The notes under the pieces are model-generated. The model worked only from the letters and a program-made list of their open reading frames with translations, did no database searches and had not been told where the DNA came from. Shown piece by piece: positions 56,924 to 64,000 of a stretch of 64,000 bases of DNA. The stretch covers positions 372,001-436,000 of the forward strand of contig NZ_SMAG01000003.1 of the NCBI RefSeq assembly GCF_004341825.1. The letters are read 5' to 3'. The position numbers and the translations under genes are program-made. The stretch comes from Hazenella coriacea. GTDB lineage: Bacteria > Bacillota > Bacilli > Thermoactinomycetales > Thermoactinomycetaceae. Positions within the stretch are counted from its first letter, which is position 1. Every line of letters starts with the position of its first letter.

Positions 56924-57757
56924 ATGATCGAAACAAAAAAAGGAAAATATTCCGATGAAGAAAATGAACGGATTATCGAGTCCATCAATGAAGGGCTTCA
57001 AGAAGGAAAAAGAGAACGTGATATCTTAAGAGAGTTATCTGAAGAGTTGAAACGTGGGTATGCAGGAATTATTTCACACGCACGAAAACTACGGGCAGAG
57101 TATCCAGAACGTTTTCATATGCAAGAAGAAACTGGAGACGGAAGTCGTTTAAATAGCTGGGAAGAAGATGAAGAGAAGTTAGTGATTGATACAGTAAATC
57201 AATACCTGGATCAAGGGAAATCTTTATCTGCCGCCATAGAGGAATTGGAAAAAAAATTATCTCGTACACAAGGGGCGATTTATCAGCGGATTTATACACT
57301 TCGTAGAAAACATCCAGAAAAATTCTCTCAGCTACCTGCACAACGACCCCGGCGACGACGTAAGCTTGAAAGCTGGCAAATTCACCGTCCCATCGTACGT
57401 TCTCTAGATGAAGGTACTTCGATGCAATCTTCTTCAGATGTAGAGGACTATCATTCAACTGTAGAACAACAACTAGCTAGTGCATCTGAATATCTGCACC
57501 AATTCAATTCTCCAAATGCTAGAATTATCTCTAGCTCTTCACCTTTAAATAGTGAAGAAGGAATGTTACTGAAAGCGTTTGAAGAACGGTATGGTCGTCT
57601 TAATCCTGAATTAAAAAGCAAAATGGTCCAGCTAATGCGGTTCTATGGGTGTACTCGTGTGTCTATCACCTTATTTACTTTGGCGGAAGACAAGCAATTT
57701 CCAACAGTAATTATTAAATTTTTGGAAAACCGCTTACAAAGCCAAAAGTTCCTATAA
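56924..57757 (+). CDS. Tandem Myb/SANT-like DNA-binding protein (RsfA-like)
   Basis: 277 residues, ATG after GGAAAGGTGATC. Two copies of a three-helix Myb/SANT-type unit at about 5-62 (YSDEENERIIESINEGLQEG ... ISHARKLRAEYPERF) and 84-140 (WEEDEEKLVIDTVNQYLDQG ... IYQRIYTLRRKHPEKF), a basic linker (RPRRRRKLESW) and a helical C-terminal domain. RsfA-type proteins regulate prespore genes; the double unit and the extra domain make the exact role uncertain. Confidence 0.7.
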   Translation: MIETKKGKYSDEENERIIESINEGLQEGKRERDILRELSEELKRGYAGIISHARKLRAEYPERFHMQEETGDGSRLNSWEEDEEKLVIDTVNQYLDQGKSLSAAIEELEKKLSRTQGAIYQRIYTLRRKHPEKFSQLPAQRPRRRRKLESWQIHRPIVRSLDEGTSMQSSSDVEDYHSTVEQQLASASEYLHQFNSPNARIISSSSPLNSEEGMLLKAFEERYGRLNPELKSKMVQLMRFYGCTRVSITLFTLAEDKQFPTVIIKFLENRLQSQKFL

Positions 57758-57761
57758 CTGC

Positions 57762-57793
57762 AACAAGCACGAACCAAAAGGTCCGTGCTTGTT
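57762..57793. terminator. Bidirectional terminator
   Basis: AACAAGCACG...CGTGCTTGTT stem between the converging SANT-like and minE genes. Confidence 0.85.
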
Positions 57794-58061
57794 AGACTTG
57801 CTCTTTCAATCTTACAGGAATTGTCGCATTGATAATAGTAGTACGCTCTCTAGCTTGTGGAACAACTTCCACTTGTCCCACTACATCATATCCAAAGTCG
57901 TCACACAAATCGATCAACCGTGCCTGGAATAGTTTAATTTTCTTTTCATCTATATCCGAGCGCTGGTAACTGAGAACGAGCGATAACCGATCATCCGCCT
58001 TCGTTGCGGTTGGCTCTTCCTTATCCTTGCTGAACATGTTTAAAAAGGCCACCAAATTCAC
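57792..58061 (-). CDS. minE: Cell division topological specificity factor MinE
   Basis: 89 residues, the MinE size. Amphipathic N-terminus MNLVAFLNMFSKDKEE (membrane-targeting helix) and the conserved core ADDRLSLVLSYQRSDIDEKK, then IINATIPVRLKEQV. MinE activates the MinD ATPase and drives pole-to-pole oscillation. It lies 11 bp after minD. Confidence 0.85.
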   Translation of the reverse strand: MNLVAFLNMFSKDKEEPTATKADDRLSLVLSYQRSDIDEKKIKLFQARLIDLCDDFGYDVVGQVEVVPQARERTTIINATIPVRLKEQV

Positions 58062-58072
58062 CTCTGGGCACG

Positions 58073-58873
58073 TTAAGCAATGTGAAACAATCGCTTAATC
58101 TTTGTAATTAATGTGGATGATTCTAGTTCTAAAAACGGAACATCTTCTCCAATTAATCTTCGTGCAATATTCGAATAAGCCTTCCCAGCAATAGATTTTT
58201 GATCTAGAATAACAGGCTCACCCGTATTGGAGGAACGGATGATTCTTTTATCTTCAGGTACAATTCCTAACAGATTAATAGCCAAGTGATTTTGAACTCT
58301 TTCTACACTAAGCATATCCCCATCACGTACCATGCCAGGTTGAACTCGATTCACAATCAAGTCTATCTTTTCTAAATTGGCAGATTCCAACAATCCAATC
58401 ACCCGATCAGAATCTCGAACAGAAGGAATTTCGGGGTTTACTACCAGAATCGCCCGATCTGCTGGGGCAATTGCATTTCGGAATCCCCCTTCAATTCCCG
58501 CAGGAGAATCGATCAAGATAAAGTCAAATTCTTTTTTTAACTCTTCGACCACATACATCACTTGTTCAGGAGAAACTTCTTCTTTATAACGAGTTTGAGC
58601 AGCTGGTAACAACGCCAAGTCTGGGTATTCCTTGTGACGTACTAAAGACTGTCTTAACTTACATACACCTTCGATCAGATCAACTAAATCGTAGACGATT
58701 CGATTTTCTAATCCGAGCATAAGGTCCAACTTTCGAAGTCCGATATCTGTATCCAACAGACAGACTCGATATCCAAGTTGGGTTAATCCCAATCCCAAGG
58801 AAGCAACTGTCGTTGACTTTCCAACACCACCCTTGCCGCTTGTCACTGTGATCGCCACAGAATTGCGGTTCAT
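58073..58873 (-). CDS. minD: Septum site-determining ATPase MinD
   Basis: 266 residues. Deviant Walker A TSGKGGVGKSTTVASLGLGL, switch motif LLDTDIGLRKLDLMLGLENR and Walker B FILIDSPAGIEGGF. The C-terminal amphipathic membrane-targeting helix (STLITKIKRLFHI) is present. RBS GGAAAGGGGGGAGTAGA. Co-transcribed with minE; no minC directly upstream. Confidence 0.95.
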   Translation of the reverse strand: MNRNSVAITVTSGKGGVGKSTTVASLGLGLTQLGYRVCLLDTDIGLRKLDLMLGLENRIVYDLVDLIEGVCKLRQSLVRHKEYPDLALLPAAQTRYKEEVSPEQVMYVVEELKKEFDFILIDSPAGIEGGFRNAIAPADRAILVVNPEIPSVRDSDRVIGLLESANLEKIDLIVNRVQPGMVRDGDMLSVERVQNHLAINLLGIVPEDKRIIRSSNTGEPVILDQKSIAGKAYSNIARRLIGEDVPFLELESSTLITKIKRLFHIA

Positions 58874-59263
58874 TCTACTCCCCCCTTTCCAACCTCTTTA
58901 TATGTATCCAAAGGTTGTTGCATCATCATCCCACCGCCCATCGCTTTTAAACCATCTCTTGTAACGGTTATCACAAAGAGTCGCTACGAACCAAACCTAT
59001 TCTGGATTCCACAACAACAATCCAATGGCTTACTCTATATCGCAACGGTGAATCCTACAACCCCATCCAACGACTTTCATCCCCTTATTAGGAAATTCGA
59101 CAGATTCACCCGATATTCATCTACAAGTTTCAACATTATTGTAACAAAAGCTGAGAAATAAAAAAAGTAAGAAATCAGAACTTTTTCCTTTTTATGGATC
59201 CATATTCTGATTCCCTACTCCTATATGTAATCGATCTAATATCTCTATCTGGTTTTTTTCGCT
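58874..59263. other. Upstream gap of minD
   Basis: 390 bp without a clear gene. A 34-codon frame (RLFVITVTRDGLKAMGGGMM...) ends right at the minD start and might be a gene-tail remnant, but no family is recognised. Confidence 0.35.
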
Positions 59264-59632
59264 TCATTCTCCCTTACTTTCAAACTTCTCCAACTCTTTC
59301 GCTAGTATTTTCCAAATGAACAATGTTGCAGTTAGATCATCCAGATAACCGACCACTGGAATCCAGTCTGCAATCACATCTGTAGGAATAATAAAATAGA
59401 GTAAAGCTGCACCAACAAAGCTCTTTTTTACTTTTGATGTGTTTGGAGAACGAAAATAATTATAGCAGACACGTAATTTGCTAATAAAAGAAGTCATACC
59501 TCCCACAAGTTTTACCTTTTTGTTAAATCCATGAACAATTTTTTCCGAACCTTCTTGAGTCAACGACTTTTTTCGGAGGGGTCCAAGTACCCGAAGGACA
59601 CGTGGGAGTAATTTATTTTTCGAGTTAGTCAA
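59264..59632 (-). CDS. YkvA-like protein (DUF1232)
   Basis: 122 residues. Conserved core SFVGAALLYFIIPTDVIADW then IPVVGYLDDLTATLFIWK is the DUF1232 membrane-associated segment. Function unknown. RBS TAGGAGGTGTTCC, 28 bp after the zinc-ribbon gene. Confidence 0.8.
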   Translation of the reverse strand: MTNSKNKLLPRVLRVLGPLRKKSLTQEGSEKIVHGFNKKVKLVGGMTSFISKLRVCYNYFRSPNTSKVKKSFVGAALLYFIIPTDVIADWIPVVGYLDDLTATLFIWKILAKELEKFESKGE

Positions 59633-59659
59633 AGGAACACCTCCTAGATGATTGAAAGT

Positions 59660-60226
59660 TTAATAATATCGTTTACCACAATGAGTACAGTTATTAGCTT
59701 CGTTCGCAACTTGATGAGCACAAAAAGGACAAATATATACAACTGGAGATACAGGAATGAGCTCATTTTTTGCCACAGGTCGTTGCTTAACTTCCTTCGA
59801 TGGAGAAACCGCCTCAGTTGGTAATACCTGTTCTTGATCTCCTTGTTCTTTCCGCACTGGACTGACTTGGAGGTCCATGTCATTAGTAGGAGTTAAACCT
59901 ACGTCTACTTTTTCTGTAGTGGCTTGAATATCGAGTGATTTAAGATCTTCCAATTCTTTTTCAAGCGCTGTGCATTCCTCCTGCAAATCATGCACAGCTT
60001 TTAAAGCTTCTTGAATCTCATCGGAGACTTCTAAAATTCGCTCAGGCTCCCAAGCTCGATAAACTTCCCATCCTAACTTACTAATCAAACGCTCTATATC
60101 ATCTTTTTTCCCCTTAATCTTAAACGTTAAGCTACTCATCTTCAACATTCGTTGCGATTGCTTTCCAGCTGTTTCTACACCTCTATTTAACTTTTGTTTG
60201 AGATCTTGAAAAAAGTCCACTCTCAT
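59660..60226 (-). CDS. Coiled-coil zinc-ribbon protein
   Basis: 188 residues. N-terminal helix, a coiled coil (about 60-95, EIQEALKAVHDLQEECTALE), a linker, and a C-terminal zinc ribbon (CPFCAHQVANEANNCTHCGK). Such proteins are common in Firmicutes; role unknown. RBS AAAGGAGAGATG. Confidence 0.7.
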   Translation of the reverse strand: MRVDFFQDLKQKLNRGVETAGKQSQRMLKMSSLTFKIKGKKDDIERLISKLGWEVYRAWEPERILEVSDEIQEALKAVHDLQEECTALEKELEDLKSLDIQATTEKVDVGLTPTNDMDLQVSPVRKEQGDQEQVLPTEAVSPSKEVKQRPVAKNELIPVSPVVYICPFCAHQVANEANNCTHCGKRYY

Positions 60227-60360
60227 CTCTCCTTTGTATGTACTTACACGTTTGTTACTGATTAATATACTATTTTAGCAAAGGAAATGTTATTGTTTGA
60301 AGCAGGTTGTCATCTAACAGTAAAGAAGCTTGTTTCATGAACATAAATAATAAGAAAGGA

Positions 60361-60410
60361 AGGAGTAGGCTCTGGCAAACTCTTCTTTTTGTATGCCAAA
60401 GCTTACTCCC
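60361..60410. terminator. Terminator hairpin
   Basis: GGAGTAGGCTCTGGCA paired with TGCCAAAGCTTACTCC. Confidence 0.7.
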
Positions 60411-60431
60411 TATCATTTAGACTTATCTAAT

Positions 60432-61664
60432 CTATGCGGTATTTTTTAATGATTTTCGTACTGATTGAGCAAGTGGTTTCATATTTACATGAAGCCCCAT
60501 TTTCAACCATATAGCTACACCAAATAACAAACCGGCCGTAACTAGGAATATCCCTCGAATCCCGATAAACCCTGAGATCACTCCATAAGTAATCGGACCT
60601 AGTAAATTCCCTAGAAAAATAGCACTTGTATTGTAACCAAAAGCGGTACTCTCTTTACCCTTTGGGGCATACTGCCGAATCAAAGCACTCAATGATGGCG
60701 TTAACCCTCCAACAAATAACCCTAAGATAAATCGGAGGATGAGCAACTGCCATACCGATAGTACAAAATAGTGTGGGATAAAGAGTAAAGCAGCCCCGAT
60801 TAGTGCTAGAAACATGACTTTTTCTGCTCCAAAGCGATCACTTACTTTTCCTAGGAGTGGTGATGAGACCATTGTAGCGATTCCAGCTGCGGCTGTGACC
60901 AAACCGGCAAAAAAGGCCACATAGCCTCCAGGTACTCCCAATTGATCTACAAACAACGACATTTGCGGAGCGATCCCTACCATAGCAAACTGCATAAAGA
61001 TCCCTACAACAAACAGTATCAATAATGGACGAATATGAAAAATCATCGAAGTATCCTTCCAGAAACCTTGTGATTTTTGGTTTTTCTTTACTGGAACAAA
61101 TTCTTCTTGGACAGCGAAAAGGACGATAAAAGTAGCGATAGCCAATACGATAGCAGTTAAGAAGAAGATATTTCGGAAGCCAATGACTTCAGCTAGAACA
61201 CCACCAATAAACGGCCCCATGATCGAACCCGCAACAGCACCTGACTGCAACATTCCCAAAGCGTAACCTACTTTCTCTTTAGGGGCACTCGTTGCTAATA
61301 ATGAGATGGATGCAGGAATAAAACCTGACACGGTTCCATTTAAGAGTCGTAAGAAGAATAGTTGAAGAGGGGATGTAGCGAGACCCGTCAGAAAGATGAT
61401 AATAGCCATACCGAATCCGGATCGCAAGATCATAATCTTTCGTCCATATCGATCTCCTAAACTACCCCAGATCGGTGCAAAGATAAAGGCTGTGAGAAAG
61501 TTAATACCAAAAATTAAACCCGCCCAACGTTGAGTGTCAGCAGGATCAGTAACTCCCATCTCCTTCAGATACAAAGGTAGAAAAGGCATGATCATTGACA
61601 TGGCACTCATCACTAGAAATTGTGATATCATTAAAATGTATAGGTTTCGACGCCACGTTTCCAT
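60432..61664 (-). CDS. MFS transporter, drug:H+ antiporter-like
   Basis: 410 residues, 12 membrane helices. The loop 2-3 motif GSLGDRYGRKIMI and the motif C-like GAVAGSIMGPFIGG of 12-spanner drug antiporters are present. Single gene, with RBS AGGAGGTG. Substrate unknown. Confidence 0.88.
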   Translation of the reverse strand: METWRRNLYILMISQFLVMSAMSMIMPFLPLYLKEMGVTDPADTQRWAGLIFGINFLTAFIFAPIWGSLGDRYGRKIMILRSGFGMAIIIFLTGLATSPLQLFFLRLLNGTVSGFIPASISLLATSAPKEKVGYALGMLQSGAVAGSIMGPFIGGVLAEVIGFRNIFFLTAIVLAIATFIVLFAVQEEFVPVKKNQKSQGFWKDTSMIFHIRPLLILFVVGIFMQFAMVGIAPQMSLFVDQLGVPGGYVAFFAGLVTAAAGIATMVSSPLLGKVSDRFGAEKVMFLALIGAALLFIPHYFVLSVWQLLILRFILGLFVGGLTPSLSALIRQYAPKGKESTAFGYNTSAIFLGNLLGPITYGVISGFIGIRGIFLVTAGLLFGVAIWLKMGLHVNMKPLAQSVRKSLKNTA

Positions 61665-61775
61665 GTCTTTTCACCTCCTATTTCACGAATCCTCCAACCT
61701 GATAAAATCAGGCATTTGATTGGATTTGTGAGTATAAAAACAGTTAAAATTTCGTAGATCGAAACATACAAACAA

Positions 61776-61803
61776 AAAAATCTGCCACAACAACCGCGGC
61801 AGT
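61776..61803. terminator. Hairpin, probable terminator
   Basis: CTGCC...GGCAG stem with T run, 17 bp beyond the ylbG end. Confidence 0.5.
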
Positions 61804-61819
61804 TTTCAAATATATATCA

Positions 61820-62077
61820 TTAAGACTGCATTAATTTCTTACTGAAATCAAACGAAATGTTGGTCCTTTGTGAACGCTCCACCCTTTGGACATAAGGGAG
61901 TCGTTCGATTCGATGGATGACCTGATCTGCCGTTCGCCCATCTACATACAGATATACATATTTAAGTCGTTTAGATACATAGTGAATATTTCCCATGCGT
62001 CCCAACGAACGAGCTGCTTTTACATCTTTCACCCAAACAGCCAGACCTAACCTTTCAACTATGTCCATGACAATCAA
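61820..62077 (-). CDS. ylbG: YlbG family protein (DUF2129)
   Basis: 85 residues (82 if the ATG at 62068 is used; a TTG three codons earlier is also possible). Reads RLGLAVWVKDVKAARSLGR, then HYVSKRLKYVYLYVDGRTAD, as in YlbG. In Bacillus it lies next to ylbF, as here with one gene between. Function unknown. Confidence 0.88.
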   Translation of the reverse strand: MIVMDIVERLGLAVWVKDVKAARSLGRMGNIHYVSKRLKYVYLYVDGRTADQVIHRIERLPYVQRVERSQRTNISFDFSKKLMQS

Positions 62078-62257
62078 ATCTCCTTTTAGCGTGTCACGAC
62101 TTGTCCGGAGGGCGCAAATCAGGTTGTTTTCAAGAGAAAGGTTCCGATGGTTAAACTCACTATAATCGTATCATTCTCTCATAAGAAGATCAACTTTTCC
62201 AGAGTGGTTTACCTATGAAATGATTCCCAGCAAAAATAATGTTTGGAGTGATAACAA

Positions 62258-62587
62258 ATGGAAAAGCCGATTGACCATTTCATACAAACTTTGTCTACTC
62301 TCACAGAAAAACCATTTTCTCAACTTGAACATCGTCAGTTTGCTGGAGCATCTTTCTTTATGGTTCAGTTAAAACCACCTTTTTCCAAGCGAGATTTAGA
62401 GCAATTTCTACTAGATGAAATGAATCATTTTTTTAAAAACACTATTTTCACCTATGAACTTACCTATTTACGAACTTCCAAATCAGAATTCATCTATCGG
62501 CTTCAGCTTCGTGTTCCAGATGAAAAAAGTTTCTGTTGTGGGAATCAATGTCCACATTGTATTCTTTTTAAAAAGTCCTCTAATTAA
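62258..62587 (+). CDS. Small protein with a CCGNQCPHC motif
   Basis: 109 residues. The C-terminal Cys cluster FCCGNQCPHCIL could bind zinc or an iron-sulfur cluster. Ends overlapping the ylbF end by 4 bp (convergent). Family not named. Confidence 0.7.
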   Translation: MEKPIDHFIQTLSTLTEKPFSQLEHRQFAGASFFMVQLKPPFSKRDLEQFLLDEMNHFFKNTIFTYELTYLRTSKSEFIYRLQLRVPDEKSFCCGNQCPHCILFKKSSN

Positions 62588-62994
62588 TTTCCTCCACATT
62601 TTTTACCTATGGACTTCTTTTGTTCATTGACAGGAACCTTAATTGAATCAGAAACAGAATGAGCGATCATTGAGGAAACTTCATACAATAAATGATCCAA
62701 ATTTTTCTCTGCTTCCAAATAGTCACCGATGATTGAATGAGCTAACATTCGCTCTTGATAAACCTGTGCTTCCTCTTTCACTTGGTGATACTCGGGATGA
62801 AAGATACCAAAACGCTGAACTTCTTCTAAGCGTTCTTTCATCTTTTGGAATCCCTGAATGATTTTTTGAGCTTCTAAATCTTCTTCTAAGCGTTTTTTAC
62901 AAGCTAAATAATGATTGACCTCATTGGATTCTTTTATATGATCAGCTAGTTGGTAAGCTTCTAATAAAATCTCTGTCATGTCTAAAGTTTGCAT
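62584..62994 (-). CDS. ylbF: YlbF/YmcA family protein
   Basis: 136 residues, helical. Conserved ILLEAYQLADHIKESNEVNH, then AQKIIQGFQKMKERLEEVQ, with a Cys close to the C-terminus (KKCGGN). YlbF with YmcA and YaaT forms an iron-sulfur complex that guides RNase Y in Bacillus. Family assignment good; complex partners are not in the window. Confidence 0.88.
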   Translation of the reverse strand: MQTLDMTEILLEAYQLADHIKESNEVNHYLACKKRLEEDLEAQKIIQGFQKMKERLEEVQRFGIFHPEYHQVKEEAQVYQERMLAHSIIGDYLEAEKNLDHLLYEVSSMIAHSVSDSIKVPVNEQKKSIGKKCGGN

Positions 62995-63220
62995 TCACTC
63001 TCCCCCTGCCTCTATTTTATCATAAACTGGTATTTTCTTTTTATGCCAAAATACACCGAGAACACTTTCTTAAGTAATCCCCGACGTCAGCTGAATTTGG
63101 AGAAGAAAAGTCATCTTTCTTCATACAAATATGATAAAATATTTGAAAAGGAATAACTTTCTGTACGACTCAATAACTCTTTATTTTGAGCAAGTGAGAG
63201 AACGAAAAAGGTTGAAGTAG
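62995..63220. other. Divergent promoter region
   Basis: Upstream DNA of ylbF and of the lipoprotein gene; AT-rich, no gene. Confidence 0.45.
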
Positions 63221-63718
63221 GTGAATAGAATGAAACAACCAAAAATTTTTCTTTGTCTTTGCATGTTTTGCCTGTTTGTTACTGGTTGTGGGTTAGATTC
63301 ATCCCCAAATGATCAATCAAATGCTGGAGGTGCAAACACCGACATGAAGGAAACCAAATTAGATTTTAAAATTATCCCGGTCTCTGATTTACCAGAATCA
63401 CTTCAAACTAAAGCGAATGAGTTGGTCATGTCTAAAAATGGGGGAAACTTCACTGCTTTTAGTGATCAAAAAACATTTATAGTAATCGCTCTAGGTGAAC
63501 GAAGAACAGGTGGTTACTCGATCGATGTCGAGAAAGTCATCCAAAAAGGGAGTAAACTTACTGTATCAGCTAAGGAAGAAGCTCCGCCCAAAGGCTCATT
63601 TGTCACCCAAGCAATTACTTATCCGTCCATCGTTGTTGTTGTAAAAGGAGGACCCTTTGATCCAATCGAGATTGATCTAAAACGAGCCCCTTCTACAGAT
63701 TCTGGTGAAACTCAATAA
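63221..63718 (+). CDS. Lipoprotein with PrcB-like C-terminal domain
   Basis: 165 residues. Lipobox FVTGC near residue 23. The C-terminal part IVIALGERRTGGYSIDVEKV, then FVTQAITYPSIVVVV matches the PrcB C-terminal domain found in many Firmicute lipoproteins. Extracytoplasmic; possible protease-associated role. Confidence 0.8.
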   Translation: MNRMKQPKIFLCLCMFCLFVTGCGLDSSPNDQSNAGGANTDMKETKLDFKIIPVSDLPESLQTKANELVMSKNGGNFTAFSDQKTFIVIALGERRTGGYSIDVEKVIQKGSKLTVSAKEEAPPKGSFVTQAITYPSIVVVVKGGPFDPIEIDLKRAPSTDSGETQ

Positions 63719-63726
63719 GTTTGATT

Positions 63727-63766
63727 CTTCAAAAAGACTTGTCCAAAAAAAGGACGGGTCTTTTTA
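63727..63766. terminator. Terminator
   Basis: AAAAGACTTGTCC...GGACGGGTCTTTT stem with T run. Confidence 0.85.
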
Positions 63767-63775
63767 TTATAAAAA

Positions 63776-63812
63776 TCCCCCCTATCGACAGAGGTCGATA
63801 TAAGGAGGGAAA
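63776..63812 (-). terminator. Second hairpin, probable terminator of the leftward gene
   Basis: CCCTATCGAC/GTCGATATAAGGAGGG pairing, beyond the stop of the partial gene at the right edge. Confidence 0.5.
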
Positions 63813-63880
63813 TAGCAAGGAAGGGGGGGAGCAAGAAAGCCCCCCATACTATGTATGCAAATTTCAAATCAAATATCCAT

Positions 63881-64000
63881 CTACATTTCTTCTTTATGAT
63901 TTTCATATGCTCGAATCCATGGAGATTGAGGAGATTCTGGTGAGTCCCATTGTCGTTTCCATTCACTTTCTTTTTTTTGATAAGAAGATTGTTTTGGAGA
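63881..64000 (-). CDS. C-terminal end of a gene running off the window
   Basis: 39 codons to the TAG at 63881: KESEWKRQWDSPESPQSPW, then IRAYENHKEEM. Clearly coding-like, soluble and Trp-rich. Family cannot be told from this part. Confidence 0.55.
   Translation of the reverse strand, partial: SPKQSSYQKKESEWKRQWDSPESPQSPWIRAYENHKEEM

Noticed and set aside
58874-59263. Decayed minC upstream of minD
   Set aside because: No MinC motif was found in any frame; only a short unassigned tail-like frame.

Overview
The window looks like part of the chromosome of an endospore-forming Bacillales bacterium (AT-rich, Gram-positive ribosome binding sites, CotJC, YlbF, YlbG, an RsfA-like regulator). A Thermoactinomycetaceae-type relative is a guess. 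It falls into a very large accessory island (start to about 54.7 kb) and an ordinary core segment (54.7-64 kb). The boundary is sharp. A large serine recombinase gene ends at 54673, and about 40 bp later the reading frame of the spore coat gene cotJC resumes in mid-gene. No cotJC 5' half is visible in the window, so the island is probably an integrated element of at least 54 kb that interrupts a sporulation gene.

Region 1-29 kb is a type I-B CRISPR-Cas locus. The complete operon cas6-cas8b-cas7-cas5-cas3-cas4-cas1-cas2 (3.7-12.5 kb, minus strand) is flanked on both sides by nine leader-bearing arrays plus several remnants, about 90 repeats in all. Every array points away from the cas operon. 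Each has a homologous leader of about 180 bp carrying a 12-bp inverted repeat, and most leaders are preceded by a stub of the cas2 3' end, so the arrays look like copies of one cas2-leader-array module. The 30-nt repeats share invariant flanks and usually an invariant 4-bp stem (CAAC/GTTG). The tetraloop between the stems changes from array to array, like a barcode. Decayed Doc/Fic toxin genes, a broken tyrosine recombinase, a resolvase tail, an ISL3 transposase fragment and homing-endonuclease-type debris lie between the arrays, together with a metallothionein/SmtB-type operon, a CoiA-like protein and a Ser/Thr kinase.

A second CRISPR family is scattered from 16 to 48 kb. Its mini-arrays (repeat ending ATTGAAA) follow a different leader that contains a 13-bp-stem hairpin with one compensated base-pair change between copies, and a repeat-like motif exactly 50 bp before the first repeat. 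Its cas genes are reduced to one intact cas6 and a broken cas8-like gene at 29-30 kb, so these arrays are orphaned here. Region 30-41 kb is a gene graveyard (immunity-type genes, DUF559 and HNH nucleases, methyltransferase, Nudix, GntR, a Doc antitoxin with truncated toxin). Region 41-54 kb carries metal and drug resistance (ars operon, mer operon with a damaged merP-like gene, class A beta-lactamase), a MerR-SDR operon and the recombinase.

The core segment after cotJC contains small genes of unknown function, a tandem Myb/SANT-like regulator, minD-minE without an adjacent minC, a YkvA-like protein, a zinc-ribbon protein, an MFS transporter, ylbG, ylbF and a PrcB-like lipoprotein. All functions are read from sequence motifs and remembered family features. 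No database search was possible.
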